From positions 19,555 through 83,554 of the forward strand of contig NZ_WUYX01000028.1 in the NCBI RefSeq assembly GCF_009834785.1: 64,000 nt of DNA. Direction: 5' to 3'. The translations under genes were made by a program, and so were the position numbers. The first letter of the stretch is position 1; each line of letters opens with the position of its first letter. This DNA is from Natronorubrum halalkaliphilum. GTDB taxonomy: Archaea; Halobacteriota; Halobacteria; Halobacteriales; Natrialbaceae. Of the stretch, positions 9,535 to 19,137 are shown one piece after another. The notes under the pieces are model-generated. The model was not told where the DNA came from. It saw only the letters and a list, made by a program, of their open reading frames with translations, and did not search any database.

Positions 9535-10079
9535 TCGAGAATCGCCTCTCGTACCTCGTCGAAGTGTTCTGGGAGGTCCGCTGCGTCGAATTCGCCGCTG
9601 TACAGCGGCTCGTCTAACTGTTCAGCGTACTCGGCGATGTGTTCGCCGCGGGTACGCGACCAGTCTGCGAGCACGCTATCGTTGTGCGGGATCTCGAGAC
9701 CTGCGTCGATTGCGCCTTCCTGTACCGCGAACACTTTGTTCCCGGGCGTCGCGGTGTTCAGACCGATGTCGAGGACAGCCTCCTCGAGACCGGCGTCGAC
9801 CGCTCGCTTGCCGGCCAGCAGGCCGGTCAGGTAGGCAGCGGAGATGTTGCTTGTCGGGGCTTCCCAGCCGTACTCTTCTAGATCGCTCGAGTGTGCGCTT
9901 GCGAGCGTCTCGTCTCCCTGAGGTCCGGGAGTGATCAGCTGCGCCGTAGTGTGCTTGTTGCTCTTGCGAGCAACGAGGCGGGGCTTGCCCGATTTCAGCA
10001 GGCGCAACCTCTGGTGGTAGTCCGTCCGGACCTCACGGCGACGCCGCATCGGTACTTTGTATCGTGGTCCTGTCGCCAT
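9531..10079 (-). CDS. rpl18: Large ribosomal subunit protein uL18
   Basis: A 182-aa 5S rRNA-binding protein. The archaeal signature is at the N-terminus: [24 protein letters not shown] followed by [18 protein letters not shown]. It includes the archaeal/eukaryotic C-terminal extension (the bacterial family is about 120 aa). It abuts rpl19e and overlaps rps5. Confidence 0.97.
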   Translation of the reverse strand: MATGPRYKVPMRRRREVRTDYHQRLRLLKSGKPRLVARKSNKHTTAQLITPGPQGDETLASAHSSDLEEYGWEAPTSNISAAYLTGLLAGKRAVDAGLEEAVLDIGLNTATPGNKVFAVQEGAIDAGLEIPHNDSVLADWSRTRGEHIAEYAEQLDEPLYSGEFDAADLPEHFDEVREAILE

Positions 10080-10528
10080 TATTGGTCACCGTAGGTTTCG
10101 TCGATGTAGTTCAACAGGTACCGGACGCTACGGAACTCCCCGCCGCCGGCTTTCTTGTAGAGCTGGCGGTACTGCGTGGGCGTCAGCTCGCCCTTGTCGC
10201 GGAGTTCACGCAGCTTCCGTCGCTGTGCGCGAATCTTCTTCTGCCATTCGTCTTTCTCGTTCTGGCGTGCGCCCTTCTTGCCGCGGCGCTTGCCGGGCCC
10301 CTTCTGGTGGCCGTACGCGCGTTTTGCGTTGCGCTCGCGAGCGCGGCCGCGGGAGTTGCCCTTGGCGTCTTCCGCCTGAATGCGACCCTCGTCGACGAGT
10401 TCGCGGATCTCGTCACGGGTGATCGCTTCGGCGATGTCCGCCTGAGCGTCGGGGTCGAGCCAGACGCGGTTCTGACCGACGTCCAAGACGTCGGCAGCGA
10501 GTCGCTTCTGTGCGGTGAGATCAGTCAT
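10079..10528 (-). CDS. rpl19e: Large ribosomal subunit protein eL19
   Basis: A 149-aa protein found only in archaea and eukaryotes. It starts [18 protein letters not shown] and carries the conserved basic core around residues 55-100 with [20 protein letters not shown]. It overlaps the 3' end of rpl32e by eight bases, implying coupled translation. Confidence 0.97.
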   Translation of the reverse strand: MTDLTAQKRLAADVLDVGQNRVWLDPDAQADIAEAITRDEIRELVDEGRIQAEDAKGNSRGRARERNAKRAYGHQKGPGKRRGKKGARQNEKDEWQKKIRAQRRKLRELRDKGELTPTQYRQLYKKAGGGEFRSVRYLLNYIDETYGDQ

Positions 10529-11231
10529 TGGATTCCACCTCGACTTCTTCGTAGGTCGGGTTCAGGACGCGAACGCCCTGTTCCTCGGCCTGTTCTTCGA
10601 TTCGCTCGCGCTTGCGCGCGCCGACCGAAGAAGCGATTCGAACTGCTTCGCGGTCGCCGTCGACACCCTCGAGATCGTTCGTGTTCTCCACGTAGACCTC
10701 TTCGAAGCCGCTGGGATGTTTCCCGCGTACCTCTTTCGGGGTGCGGAAGCCGGCCGCGACCTTCGGACCCTTCCCCTTGACACCGCGGCGCTGTTTCGAC
10801 AGCTGTCCGCGTGGTCGGCGCCAGGATTCGGGCGTCCGCTTTTTCTTGTGGTAGTCCTGTCGGTTGAACTGCGGTTTGCCGACGGATCGTCGACGGTTGA
10901 GCAGCCGTTCCTCCTCGTCGGAGAGTTCGGGCGTCTTCTCGGTCAGCCCGCGGGGCTGCAGCTCCGTCTCCACGTCTTCTTCGGGCTCTTCCTCCTCGGC
11001 ACTCTCGTCCTCGATCTCGGCGTCCGTTTCCTCGGTGACCTCGAGGTCACCGACGTCGGCTTTGATTCGGGCCGCGAGTGCGTTCCCGACGCCTTCGGCC
11101 TCGGCCAGGGCGTCCTGGTCGGCCTCTTTGACGTCCTCGATGGATTCGAAGCCGGCCTCGCGCAGGGCGTCTGCCTTGCTCGCGCCGACACCGCTGATGT
11201 CCTCGAGTTCCTGTGGTTCGTCGTCTGCCAT
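10521..11231 (-). CDS. rpl32e: Large ribosomal subunit protein eL32 with N-terminal helix-hairpin-helix domain
   Basis: A 236-aa protein, much longer than the roughly 130-aa eukaryotic core. Residues about 9-62 contain paired helix-hairpin-helix motifs ([17 protein letters not shown] and [14 protein letters not shown]), then an acidic linker (about 65-95), then the eL32 core with [20 protein letters not shown] and [10 protein letters not shown]. The HhH extension is known in haloarchaeal L32e; its role on the ribosome is not established. Confidence 0.96.
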   Translation of the reverse strand: MADDEPQELEDISGVGASKADALREAGFESIEDVKEADQDALAEAEGVGNALAARIKADVGDLEVTEETDAEIEDESAEEEEPEEDVETELQPRGLTEKTPELSDEEERLLNRRRSVGKPQFNRQDYHKKKRTPESWRRPRGQLSKQRRGVKGKGPKVAAGFRTPKEVRGKHPSGFEEVYVENTNDLEGVDGDREAVRIASSVGARKRERIEEQAEEQGVRVLNPTYEEVEVESND

Positions 11232-11234
11232 CTA

Positions 11235-11768
11235 TCAGGCACCTCCTGCGGCGGGTTTCTCGGTGATGTAGACCCCGTCCTGGAAGACGCGGGTGTCCTT
11301 GCCGCTGACTCGCGTCAGCTGCTCGATGTCTGCCGCCGTCTGACCGACGTCCTCTTTGTTCGGGCCGGAGAGGACGAGTCGTTCGTCGTCGACGGAGACG
11401 TCGGTTTCACCGTGGATAGTCGTACGTCGCGGTGCCTTTTCGCCGAGGAAGTTCTCGATGACGACATCCTCGCCCTCGACGCGGACCTGCATCGGGAAGT
11501 GAGAGTAGAAGACTTCCATCTTGTACTCCCAGCCCGTGGTCACGCCGTGGAAGGCGTTCTGGATGTGGCTCTCGAAGGTGCCGACGGTCGCGTTCGTTTT
11601 CGCGTCCTCGGCATCGCTTTCGATGACCACACTGTCGTCTTCCGTCTCGACGGACACGTCGGGGTACCAGAGGCGGCGGCTGACGCTGCCTTCGGGACCA
11701 TCGACGGTCACGTCGAGATGATCGATCTCGACGGTTACGTTTTCGGGGATTTCCAGTTCGACTCGCAT
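11235..11768 (-). CDS. rpl6: Large ribosomal subunit protein uL6
   Basis: A 177-aa protein with two repeated L6 folds. It starts MRVELEIPENVTVEIDHLD and ends with the conserved FQDGVYITEKP. It is located near the factor-binding site of the 50S subunit. It is three bases from both neighbours rps8 and rpl32e. Confidence 0.97.
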   Translation of the reverse strand: MRVELEIPENVTVEIDHLDVTVDGPEGSVSRRLWYPDVSVETEDDSVVIESDAEDAKTNATVGTFESHIQNAFHGVTTGWEYKMEVFYSHFPMQVRVEGEDVVIENFLGEKAPRRTTIHGETDVSVDDERLVLSGPNKEDVGQTAADIEQLTRVSGKDTRVFQDGVYITEKPAAGGA

Positions 11769-11770
11769 GG

Positions 11771-12163
11771 TTAGTAGACGTATGCGATCACCTGACCCCC
11801 AATACCCTTCTCACGAGCCTCGTAATGGCTCATGATGCCGCTACTCGTCGTCACGACGAGCGCACCGAAGTCTCGAGCGGGGAGATAGCGCTTCTCCCAC
11901 TTCTCGTAGTCTTCGGAACCTGCGGCGTAGCGGGGCTTGACGGGGCCACACTGGTTGATCGCTCCTTTCAATTCGACCTCGAACTGACCGGCTTTTCCGT
12001 CATCGACGTACTCGAAGCCGTCGATGTACCCGCGGTCGTAGAAGACCTCAAGTACGCTGCCGATCTCGTTCGAGGCGGGTGTTACCTCGTGGGTGAGATG
12101 CCCCACGCTCTCGGCGTTGTCGAGTCCCGAGAGCGCGTTGCTGAGTGGATCGTTCCCAGTCAT
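11771..12163 (-). CDS. rps8: Small ribosomal subunit protein uS8
   Basis: A 130-aa protein that binds the central domain of 16S rRNA. It starts [18 protein letters not shown], the expected haloarchaeal S8 start. An in-frame extension to 12265 reads through rps14 and is discarded. The C-terminus ([28 protein letters not shown]) carries the conserved STS-like segment and the Tyr terminus. Confidence 0.97.
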   Translation of the reverse strand: MTGNDPLSNALSGLDNAESVGHLTHEVTPASNEIGSVLEVFYDRGYIDGFEYVDDGKAGQFEVELKGAINQCGPVKPRYAAGSEDYEKWEKRYLPARDFGALVVTTSSGIMSHYEAREKGIGGQVIAYVY

Positions 12164-12164
12164 A

Positions 12165-12356
12165 TTATCGATACTTCTTGAATCCCATATCGCGGGCGAT
12201 TTCGCGGAAGCACTGTCGGCACAGGTTGATGTCGTACTTGCCGACGAGGCCCTGCTCGCGGCCACAGCGCTGGCACTGTTCGATCTGGCCGGTGCGCTTT
12301 GCCGCGTGCTCGCCCGTGCGTTCGCTTTCTACGTTGTCTGTTTCGCTTTCACTCAT
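12165..12356 (-). CDS. rps14: Small ribosomal subunit protein uS14, zinc-binding form
   Basis: A 63-aa protein. A zinc site is formed by Cys28, Cys31, Cys46 and Cys49 (CQRC...CRQC). The end, MGFKKYR, is the archaeal consensus. The first 25 residues are a polar Glu/Ser/Thr-rich extension. It overlaps the end of rpl5 by eight bases. Confidence 0.96.
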   Translation of the reverse strand: MSESETDNVESERTGEHAAKRTGQIEQCQRCGREQGLVGKYDINLCRQCFREIARDMGFKKYR

Positions 12357-12885
12357 CGTCTGCCTCCACGCTCACGTCGAAGTTCGCCTCGATGAACGCG
12401 ATTGCGTCCTCGGGGGTGAGTCGGTGGCTCGACGGGATCGACCGGTTGGCCTTGTCGCGCTTGGCCACGCGGTAGCCCGGACGAACCAGGTTGACGGTAA
12501 CGTCCAGTCCGTAGATCCCGACGTTCGGATCGTACTCCTGGCTCGGGAACTCGGTGTGTTCCTCGACGCCGAAGCTGAAGTTGCCCGTATCGTCGAACTG
12601 CGCGGGGTCAATGTCAGCGAGCGGCAGAGACTTCTCGAGGAAGTCGTAGGCGTCCTCGCTACGAAGGGTGACCTTCGCGCCGATCGGATCGCCCTGACGA
12701 ATACCGAAGTCGGGTTCGGTCCGTTTCGCCTGGGTACGGACGCTCTGTTGTTCGGTGACTTCCTCGATGATGTCCTCTGCCTTGCCGAGTTCGCGGCCAC
12801 CGCGGCCGACGCCCATGTGGACGACGACTTTCTCGACGCGCGGTTCGCGCATTTCGTGGAAGTCGCCGGCGTCAGCTTCGCTCAT
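12349..12885 (-). CDS. rpl5: Large ribosomal subunit protein uL5
   Basis: A 178-aa 5S rRNA-binding protein. It contains [19 protein letters not shown] at the N-terminus and the L5 segment [16 protein letters not shown] in the centre. It overlaps rps4e by four bases (ATGA) and rps14 by eight. Confidence 0.97.
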   Translation of the reverse strand: MSEADAGDFHEMREPRVEKVVVHMGVGRGGRELGKAEDIIEEVTEQQSVRTQAKRTEPDFGIRQGDPIGAKVTLRSEDAYDFLEKSLPLADIDPAQFDDTGNFSFGVEEHTEFPSQEYDPNVGIYGLDVTVNLVRPGYRVAKRDKANRSIPSSHRLTPEDAIAFIEANFDVSVEADDE

Positions 12886-13616
12886 TCGTCATCACCTTCG
12901 GTTGCGTTCTCCGACGACTCGTCGTCGCCAGTGAAGTTCTCGTCGATCACGACGACGTACTCCTGGACGGTCTCGAAACCGCCATCGTCCGTGGAGACAC
13001 CGATGGTGTTCGGGCCGCTGCCCGGCGTGATGTCGATCGCGTCGATCTCGCCGATCTTGCCGCCGTGGTTGCCACGGACGGCCGTCACGAGCGCACCCTC
13101 TTCGAACGGGAAGTGGGCGACGATCGATTTATCGTCGTTATCGACGACGACCGAGTCGACGCTGCTGTACTCACTGCCGTCATCGACGAGGACGTTCGTC
13201 CCGTCGTGAAGCGTCAGCTGCGTGTCCCCACCGGGGACCTGCTGTTTGCCCTCGATCTTGCCGAGGCGGCTTCCGGCGGATTCCTCGTCGATTTCGGTCA
13301 GCGCGAGCCGACCGCCTTCGTCGGGGAAGACGCGGTAGTACTCCTCGCGGCCGGGGAACGCAACGATATCGAACATGCCGATCGGGCGCTGTTCGTCGTT
13401 GATCGGGTCCCCGTTGATGAGGATCGCATCCTCGCTCAGGGCGTATCGTGCTTCTTTCTTCGAGTCCACGTAACCGAGTACGTCCCGCAGCAAGACGACG
13501 AGCGGCACGCCGTCCTCACCGTGCGGGCCGGCGCCGGCTTTGACCGTGAAGGTCTCCGTCTTGCGCTCGACCGGCCAGGACTTCGGAACGGACAGTCGTT
13601 TCTGGTGTTTGGTCAT
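12882..13616 (-). CDS. rps4e: Small ribosomal subunit protein eS4
   Basis: A 244-aa archaeal/eukaryotic protein with an N-terminal [19 protein letters not shown], an S4-type RNA-binding domain around residues 42-105, a central eS4 domain and a KOW-like segment near 175-205 ([15 protein letters not shown]). The C-terminal 20 residues are acidic. Confidence 0.97.
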   Translation of the reverse strand: MTKHQKRLSVPKSWPVERKTETFTVKAGAGPHGEDGVPLVVLLRDVLGYVDSKKEARYALSEDAILINGDPINDEQRPIGMFDIVAFPGREEYYRVFPDEGGRLALTEIDEESAGSRLGKIEGKQQVPGGDTQLTLHDGTNVLVDDGSEYSSVDSVVVDNDDKSIVAHFPFEEGALVTAVRGNHGGKIGEIDAIDITPGSGPNTIGVSTDDGGFETVQEYVVVIDENFTGDDESSENATEGDDE

Positions 13617-13984
13617 TCGTTATCACCGTCGTCGCTTTCGCCTTCGAGGCGTGCCTCGCGACGCTCGTCTTCCAGGTTGAGGTCCGTGATACGGACGTTC
13701 GATGGGGCAAGCGGCCGCGGCACTTCTTCGCCGTCTGCCGTCTCGACCGTGACGTCCTCAACGTGGATCGTGCCGTCCTCGAGGATGGCACGCAGGACTT
13801 CGCCTTCGTCGCCGGCGTTGTCGCCGCGCATAACCTCGACCGTGTCGCCCGCGTTGACGCGGGTTCGACGGGTGCCGTACTCTTCGCGGAGTTCGTCGGA
13901 CAGCGTCGCGTGGAGCTGCTTCTGTCGCTTGTGCAGCGGGGCACGCTCCGTCTGATTTCGCTGTTTGTGTGGTTGCTTACTCAT
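13613..13984 (-). CDS. rpl24: Large ribosomal subunit protein uL24
   Basis: A 123-aa protein, an initiator of 50S assembly. The start [20 protein letters not shown] and the KOW motif near residues 45-70 ([19 protein letters not shown]) identify it. It has an acidic Glu/Asp tail. It overlaps the rps4e start by four bases. Confidence 0.97.
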   Translation of the reverse strand: MSKQPHKQRNQTERAPLHKRQKQLHATLSDELREEYGTRRTRVNAGDTVEVMRGDNAGDEGEVLRAILEDGTIHVEDVTVETADGEEVPRPLAPSNVRITDLNLEDERREARLEGESDDGDNE

Positions 13985-13986
13985 AT

Positions 13987-14385
13987 CTATACGATCATCG
14001 TCGCCGTGCTGGCGATTGCTCCGAAGCGCTCTGCGACTTCGCGGGCGATCGGGCCTTTGATCTCGGTCCCGCGAGGCTCTTCGTTCTCGTCGATGATGAC
14101 CGCCGCGTTGTCCTCGAACTTCAGCCGCGTACCGTCGGGCCGGCGGATCGACTTCCGCTGGCGGACGACGACGGCCTCGAGGACCTGTCGGCGCATCTCG
14201 GGGGTACCCTTCGTGACCGAGACGGTCACTTTGTCACCGATCCCCGCCTTCGGCTGGCGGTTCTTGGTGCCGTGGTAGCCCGCGACGCTAATGACTTTGA
14301 GTTCGCGTGCGCCGGTGTTGTCGGCACACGTGACCAGCGAGCCCTTTTTGAGCCCCTGGGTGACGTCGGCTTTCATCGCCTCCAT
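13987..14385 (-). CDS. rpl14: Large ribosomal subunit protein uL14
   Basis: A 132-aa protein at the intersubunit face. It carries the family signature [18 protein letters not shown] near residues 17-35. The ATG at 14385 is preferred over a GTG one codon upstream, giving [10 protein letters not shown], close to other haloarchaeal L14 starts. It shares one base with the rps17 stop (TGATG). Confidence 0.97.
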   Translation of the reverse strand: MEAMKADVTQGLKKGSLVTCADNTGARELKVISVAGYHGTKNRQPKAGIGDKVTVSVTKGTPEMRRQVLEAVVVRQRKSIRRPDGTRLKFEDNAAVIIDENEEPRGTEIKGPIAREVAERFGAIASTATMIV

Positions 14386-14834
14386 CACTGATCAGCCTCG
14401 GTTGCTTCGGGTTCGGCGCCCTCGGTGACGTCGCTTTCCGACAGTTCCCGGTCAGGCTCTGCCTGACGGGTCAGGTCGGCGACGTCAGCCGCAGTCGCTT
14501 CTTCGGTTACTTCGACGACCACGTGCGATTTCGTCTTCGACAGTGGTCGGGTCTCTGCGATCTTGACCGTATCGCCGACAGAGAGTTCCTCGAGCACGCC
14601 CGGCACGTGTGCCGGAATGCGCGAGCGTCGCTTCATGAGGCGGTCGTACTTCGGAACCGCCACATCGTACTCTCGTTCGACGACTACGGTCTTGTCCATG
14701 TCCGTCGAGACGACGGTTCCGACGAGGATCTGACCTCGAACGGAGAGCTCGCCGTAGAACGGACACTTCTCGTAGTCGTATTCCTCCGGGTTTTCGGGTT
14801 CCGGAGGGGTTTCAACGTCTAGTCCTATTGCCAT
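14385..14834 (-). CDS. rps17: Small ribosomal subunit protein uS17 with acidic C-terminal extension
   Basis: A 149-aa protein. The core (about residues 1-113) includes [23 protein letters not shown] and the OB-fold segment [14 protein letters not shown]. The last roughly 35 residues are an Asp/Glu-rich tail beyond the usual haloarchaeal length of about 110 aa. It overlaps rnp1 by ten bases. Confidence 0.95.
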   Translation of the reverse strand: MAIGLDVETPPEPENPEEYDYEKCPFYGELSVRGQILVGTVVSTDMDKTVVVEREYDVAVPKYDRLMKRRSRIPAHVPGVLEELSVGDTVKIAETRPLSKTKSHVVVEVTEEATAADVADLTRQAEPDRELSESDVTEGAEPEATEADQ

Positions 14835-15304
14835 GGTGAATCACCACTAGTTTCCGTGCGTCGAGCGGGTCGTGAGAGCAGCCGCGATCCATCGACCGTA
14901 ACGTAGGCTACATCCTCGCCAGCAGCGCGGCAGTGGTCCCGGGAGGGATCATCGCCACGACAGCCGGCGGCATCAGCATTGCCATCGCCGCCGGCTCGGT
15001 CTGCGGCGTCGGACGAATCGTCCGCCGCTGCAGGTTGAGTGTCGGCCAGTTTGGACGCAGTCCCCGACTCCTTCCCGGAGTCGGCGGCTTCATCTGTGAT
15101 CGCGAACTCGAACGTCGAGCCCGACTTCGGCACCATCACCACTCGAGACTCCCCGTCGTCACGAATCTCTATCGAGAGCGTGTTCGTCGTCTCGATGACG
15201 ACGCGGCCCTCGATACCAACGCGCGAAGCGTCGTCACTCTCGACGACGCGGACGCGCAGGCCGTTGAGTTCGTGTCGCGGGAGGGTCTCGGGTGTTAGTG
15301 CCAT
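14825..15304 (-). CDS. rnp1: Ribonuclease P protein component 1 (Rpp29/Pop4 homologue)
   Basis: A 159-aa protein subunit of archaeal RNase P, which matures tRNA 5' ends. The N-terminal Sm-like core is [21 protein letters not shown] to FEFAI (residues 1-70), and the conserved end is [19 protein letters not shown]. Between them lies a low-complexity Ala/Asp/Gly segment (about 72-130) that replaces the short loop of non-halophilic homologues. Its position between rpl29 and rps17 is the usual archaeal one. Confidence 0.92.
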   Translation of the reverse strand: MALTPETLPRHELNGLRVRVVESDDASRVGIEGRVVIETTNTLSIEIRDDGESRVVMVPKSGSTFEFAITDEAADSGKESGTASKLADTQPAAADDSSDAADRAGGDGNADAAGCRGDDPSRDHCRAAGEDVAYVTVDGSRLLSRPARRTETSGDSPWQ

Positions 15305-15316
15305 TGTATCGTGTCG

Positions 15317-15529
15317 TTATTCGTCGTCGAGGTCGCCTTCTTCCCGCTGGATCGTCTTGATCCGCGCGATGGTGGTACCCAACTCACCGATGCGACCCGG
15401 GTTCTCCGGGGCACCACCGGCGGCGAGGACGGACTTCTGGTTCAGCAGTTCCGTCTCGAGCTCCTCGAGTTCCTCTTCGCGTTCGGCGGGCGTCATGTCG
15501 CGGATCTCTTCGACGTGGAGGATCGCCAT
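15317..15529 (-). CDS. rpl29: Large ribosomal subunit protein uL29
   Basis: A 70-aa helical hairpin protein near the exit tunnel. It starts [21 protein letters not shown] and includes the conserved RIKTIQRE near the end. Its first base is shared with the last base of rps3. The translation factor gene SUI1, found here in some archaea, is absent; only 12 bases separate it from rnp1. Confidence 0.96.
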   Translation of the reverse strand: MAILHVEEIRDMTPAEREEELEELETELLNQKSVLAAGGAPENPGRIGELGTTIARIKTIQREEGDLDDE

Positions 15530-16500
15530 CAGGCGTCACCTCCTTCGTCTGCCTCTGCATCCGCGTTAGCCTCGGATTCAGCGTCCTCCTCGTCCATTTC
15601 GGCGACGAGCTCTTCGGCTTCCGCTTCGACGTCCTCCTCGAGTTCGTCGAGGTCGTCCTCGATCGGCGACTCGTCGGGGACTTCGACTTCCTCGGCTTCG
15701 TCCTCGTCGGACGCAACCTCTTCTTCGATGACCTCCTCGACGACGTCTTCGTCGACGTCAGGCTCCGGCTCGACGGCCTCGTCGGCCGCCGCTTCGGCGC
15801 CGGATTCGGTCGCTTCGGCCTCTTCGGGTTCGCCCTCGAGGAGTTCCTCGACACCCTCGGCCTCGTTGGCCTCGACGGCGTCGGGAACGACCTCTTCGGG
15901 GTCCATGTCTTCGTGGACGCCGAAGTCGTCGGGCAGCTCGGCACCTGGCGGGATGATCTTGACGTTGACCCCGATGGTACCGAGTTTCATCACTGCGACG
16001 CCCTGTCCGTGGTCGACGACCTCTTCGGCGGGTTCGCCGTTGTGTTTGATGTAGCCACGGTTGAACTTCTCGACGCGCGATCGCGCGCCCGTGACCTTTC
16101 CGGAGAGGACGATCTCGGCGCCGAGTGCGCCGGCTTCCATGATCCGGTCGATCGTCGTGTGACCGGCCTTCCGGAAGTACCAGCCACGCTCGAGTGCGTT
16201 GGCCAGTCGGTCCGCGACGATCCGTGCGTTGAGGTCTGGCTCCTCGACCTCCTGGACGTCGATCTGCGGGTCCTCGAGGTTAAACTTCTCCTCGAGAGCC
16301 GTCGTGACCTTCCGGATGTTCTCGCCGCCTTTGCCGATGACCATCCCGGGCTTCTCCGCCTTGAGGACGATCTGGGTTCCCATCGGCGTCTTGGCGACAT
16401 CCATGCCACCGTAGCCTGCACGGCCGAGCTCTTCCTGGAAGAACTCGTCGATCTGGGATCGCTGCAGGCCGTTTTCGATGAACTGGTGTTCGTCAGCCAT
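15529..16500 (-). CDS. rps3: Small ribosomal subunit protein uS3 with long acidic C-terminal tail
   Basis: A 323-aa protein lining the mRNA entry channel. A KH domain with the GxxG loop lies near residues 55-68 ([13 protein letters not shown]), and the S3 C-terminal domain follows to about residue 205. The remaining roughly 115 residues are almost entirely Glu, Asp, Ala and Val, an extended acidic tail. It overlaps rpl22 by one base. Confidence 0.96.
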   Translation of the reverse strand: MADEHQFIENGLQRSQIDEFFQEELGRAGYGGMDVAKTPMGTQIVLKAEKPGMVIGKGGENIRKVTTALEEKFNLEDPQIDVQEVEEPDLNARIVADRLANALERGWYFRKAGHTTIDRIMEAGALGAEIVLSGKVTGARSRVEKFNRGYIKHNGEPAEEVVDHGQGVAVMKLGTIGVNVKIIPPGAELPDDFGVHEDMDPEEVVPDAVEANEAEGVEELLEGEPEEAEATESGAEAAADEAVEPEPDVDEDVVEEVIEEEVASDEDEAEEVEVPDESPIEDDLDELEEDVEAEAEELVAEMDEEDAESEANADAEADEGGDA

Positions 16501-16979
16501 TAGTTATCTCCCTCCTCGTCCTCGGTTACCTCTTCGACCACGATCTCGACGTCGACCTGCGGCGTGTTCCAGGCCGAGGCACGCCCCATCGCACGGGGCT
16601 TGCGACCGACCGATTCGCCGACCTTGTGAGCGGCGACGTGGACGATTTCCATCGCCTCGCCGTCGAAGCCCTGGTGGTCTGCGTTCGCCGCAACGTTCTC
16701 GAGCAGGTCGAGGAATTCGCCCGAGACCTTCTCGGGGTACTTACCGGCGTCCCAGCCGTCGATGTCGGAACGGTGTCCGGCACCGGAATTGTGGGACTTG
16801 AACGGCACCGACTGCTCCTCGTCGATGACGTCCTGCAGGTACGCCTGAGCGTCTGCGACGGTTCGGCCCTTCAGTTCGCGGGCGACTTCCTTGCTGTGCT
16901 TGTGGCTCATGTGACGCTCCCGGAGCATCGCTTTCGCCGTGGCGTCCGGATCCGCGTCGACTGAGTAGTTGATTCCCAT
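16500..16979 (-). CDS. rpl22: Large ribosomal subunit protein uL22
   Basis: A 159-aa protein of the nascent peptide exit tunnel. It starts [19 protein letters not shown] and has the archaeal segment [21 protein letters not shown]. The beta-hairpin region near residues 115-145 contains [15 protein letters not shown]. It is seven bases downstream of rps19. Confidence 0.97.
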   Translation of the reverse strand: MGINYSVDADPDATAKAMLRERHMSHKHSKEVARELKGRTVADAQAYLQDVIDEEQSVPFKSHNSGAGHRSDIDGWDAGKYPEKVSGEFLDLLENVAANADHQGFDGEAMEIVHVAAHKVGESVGRKPRAMGRASAWNTPQVDVEIVVEEVTEDEEGDN

Positions 16980-16986
16980 ACGATGA

Positions 16987-17409
16987 TCACTTCAGTGGGA
17001 CGAACTTCGAGGATCGAGTCGCGCCGATACCGGCCTGTCCGTGTTCGACGGAGTTTCGGGTCAGCTGGAACTCGCCGAGATAGTGTCCGATCATCTCGGG
17101 CTCGACGCGGACGCGCTCGAACGACTGACCGGTGTACACTTCGAAGGTCAGCCCGACGAACTCCGGCAGGATCGGCATATCCCGCAGGTGGGTTCGGATC
17201 GGCGCGTTCGCTGTCTCTTCCTCGCCTTTCTCGCGGGCCTTTTCGAGAAGCTTCTGCTTCTCGACGGAGAGTCCGCGTTCGATACTTCGCCGCTTTCGAG
17301 CGGGCAGCAGTTCCGCGACTTCCTCGATGTCCAGATCCTGCAACTCCTCGAGCGTGTGGCCGCGGTAGGTGAACTCACCTTCACGGCCGGTTCTGTACTC
17401 CTGACTCAT
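16987..17409 (-). CDS. rps19: Small ribosomal subunit protein uS19
   Basis: A 140-aa 30S head protein. The conserved [21 protein letters not shown] is followed by [19 protein letters not shown] and the terminal [14 protein letters not shown]. It starts inside the rpl2 stop region with a four-base overlap. Confidence 0.97.
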   Translation of the reverse strand: MSQEYRTGREGEFTYRGHTLEELQDLDIEEVAELLPARKRRSIERGLSVEKQKLLEKAREKGEEETANAPIRTHLRDMPILPEFVGLTFEVYTGQSFERVRVEPEMIGHYLGEFQLTRNSVEHGQAGIGATRSSKFVPLK

Positions 17410-18128
17410 TTGTTTCCACCTCGGCCGGTACGGCGCGAGGAGATGTCACCGACCTTCCGTCCCGGCGGGGCGTCCCGCGAGACGGACTTCGGTTTGCCGG
17501 GGTGCTGGCGGCCGCCGCCACCGAACGGGTGGTCGACGGCGTTCATCGCGACACCACGGACGCGAGGCCATTTCGTGCCCCGTGCTTTCATCTTGTGATA
17601 CTTGTTCCCGGCCTTGACCATCGGCTTCTCCGTTCGACCGCCACCGGCGACGACGCCGATGGTGGCTCGACACTGTGGATCGAGGCGCTTGACCTCGCCA
17701 CTCGGAAGCTGAATGACCGCCGCGTTGCGGTCGTGGGTGATCAGGTCCGCGTTGACACCCGACGAACGGGCGAACTTACCGCCGTCGCCAGGATTGGCTT
17801 CGACGTTACAGACCGGAACCCCTTCTGGGATCTCGCCGAGCGGCAGCGTGTTGCCCGGTTTGATCTCCGCCGAGACACCGACCTGGACCTCCTCGCCGAC
17901 AGCGACGCCCTCGGGAACGAGGATGAGTCGCTGATCGCCGTCTTCGAACTCGACGGCGGCGATGGGTGCCGAGCGAGCGGGGTCGTGTTCGATATCGACG
18001 ACCGTCCCGCGGACGATGTCGTCGGTTTCCTCTTTCTTGTGTTCGAGCTTCGCCTTGTATCGGTGCGACGGGGCACGGAACGTGGAGGAACCGCGACCGC
18101 GTCGTTGTCCCTGAATGCGTCGTCCCAT
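17406..18128 (-). CDS. rpl2: Large ribosomal subunit protein uL2
   Basis: A 240-aa protein required for subunit joining and peptidyl-transferase structure. It starts [20 protein letters not shown]. The conserved [16 protein letters not shown] near residues 190-207 contains the invariant His. It is two bases downstream of rpl23 and overlaps rps19. Confidence 0.98.
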   Translation of the reverse strand: MGRRIQGQRRGRGSSTFRAPSHRYKAKLEHKKEETDDIVRGTVVDIEHDPARSAPIAAVEFEDGDQRLILVPEGVAVGEEVQVGVSAEIKPGNTLPLGEIPEGVPVCNVEANPGDGGKFARSSGVNADLITHDRNAAVIQLPSGEVKRLDPQCRATIGVVAGGGRTEKPMVKAGNKYHKMKARGTKWPRVRGVAMNAVDHPFGGGGRQHPGKPKSVSRDAPPGRKVGDISSRRTGRGGNK

Positions 18129-18130
18129 TC

Positions 18131-18385
18131 TCAGAACACCCCGATTCGCGAGGCGACTTCCTGCGCGTCGTCGTCCTCGCTCAGTTTGACGGTTGCTTTC
18201 TTTTTGCCCTTCATCGTTACCTGCGTGTTGACGTCGGCGACCGAGACGTCGAAGCGCTGTTCGACTTCGTCGCGAATCTCGGGCTTGGTGGCGTCAGGGT
18301 TGCAAACGAACTGGAGCTTGTTCTCGAAGTCCATGTCGTTCATCGCCTTCTCCGTGACCAGTGGGTGCTCGATAAGCGAGCTCAT
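18131..18385 (-). CDS. rpl23: Large ribosomal subunit protein uL23
   Basis: An 84-aa protein at the exit tunnel rim, a docking site for SRP. It has IEHPLVTEKAMNDMDFENKL at the N-terminus and VNTQVTMKGKKKATVKL in the second half. It overlaps rpl4 by four bases. Confidence 0.97.
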   Translation of the reverse strand: MSSLIEHPLVTEKAMNDMDFENKLQFVCNPDATKPEIRDEVEQRFDVSVADVNTQVTMKGKKKATVKLSEDDDAQEVASRIGVF

Positions 18386-19134
18386 CGGTCGGCCACCTCC
18401 TCGAGTGCGCTTTCGGTCCAGACGGTCAGTCGACCCGGCTGTGCGCCAGGGGCGAGATCTTCCGCGTTAACCTCGGCTGCCGTCGTCACGTCCGCTCCAG
18501 CGAGGTTCCGGGCCGCTCGGGATGGGCCGGTCTCGCTCGAGGTGACGAAGAGAATCGACGTCGGCGTCTTGTACTTCCGGCCACGGGTTTTCCCCTGACC
18601 AGCACGGACGCTTCGACCCTCGTCTGCGCGTTCGATGTCGTCCGCGAGGCCGGCTGCCTCAAGGAACTCGACGACCTCCTGGGTCTTCACGAGGTCTTCG
18701 AACTCGTCGGTGACGACGACGGGAATCTCGATATCGTCGTCGAACTGGTGGCCGCGGTCGGCGACCAGTTCGGCGTCGGTCGTCGCAGCAATCGCGCTGC
18801 GGACGGCCAGTTTCTTTGCTTTCGTGTTGATCGATTCGGACTGGTCCTTCTCGGCTTTCGGCGGGTGTGCCTTTCGTCCCTTGACGGTCTGGGGGACGCG
18901 GCGACCGCGTCCTTCCTGTCGTGGAACGTGGGCCATACCTCGGCCACTACCGAACGATTCGGCCGGCGTTCGAAGGCCGGCGAACTCGTCGGCGCCGTAG
19001 TCCTGTTTTCGGTTTGCCTGTGCGGCGCGGACGGCGCGACCGATCAGATCCGGGCGGTACGTGGTCTCGAAGACCGCCGGAAGATCGACCGAGCCCGCGT
19101 CCGAGCCATCCAGGTTTCGTACTGTTGCGTCCAT
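18382..19134 (-). CDS. rpl4: Large ribosomal subunit protein uL4
   Basis: A 250-aa protein of archaeal/eukaryotic type. It starts MDATVRNLDGSDAGSVDLPAVF. The tunnel loop lies near residues 55-100 (GSGRGMAHVPRQEGRGRRVPQ). Its C-terminus overlaps the rpl23 start. Confidence 0.97.
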   Translation of the reverse strand: MDATVRNLDGSDAGSVDLPAVFETTYRPDLIGRAVRAAQANRKQDYGADEFAGLRTPAESFGSGRGMAHVPRQEGRGRRVPQTVKGRKAHPPKAEKDQSESINTKAKKLAVRSAIAATTDAELVADRGHQFDDDIEIPVVVTDEFEDLVKTQEVVEFLEAAGLADDIERADEGRSVRAGQGKTRGRKYKTPTSILFVTSSETGPSRAARNLAGADVTTAAEVNAEDLAPGAQPGRLTVWTESALEEVADR

Positions 19135-19137
19135 GTG

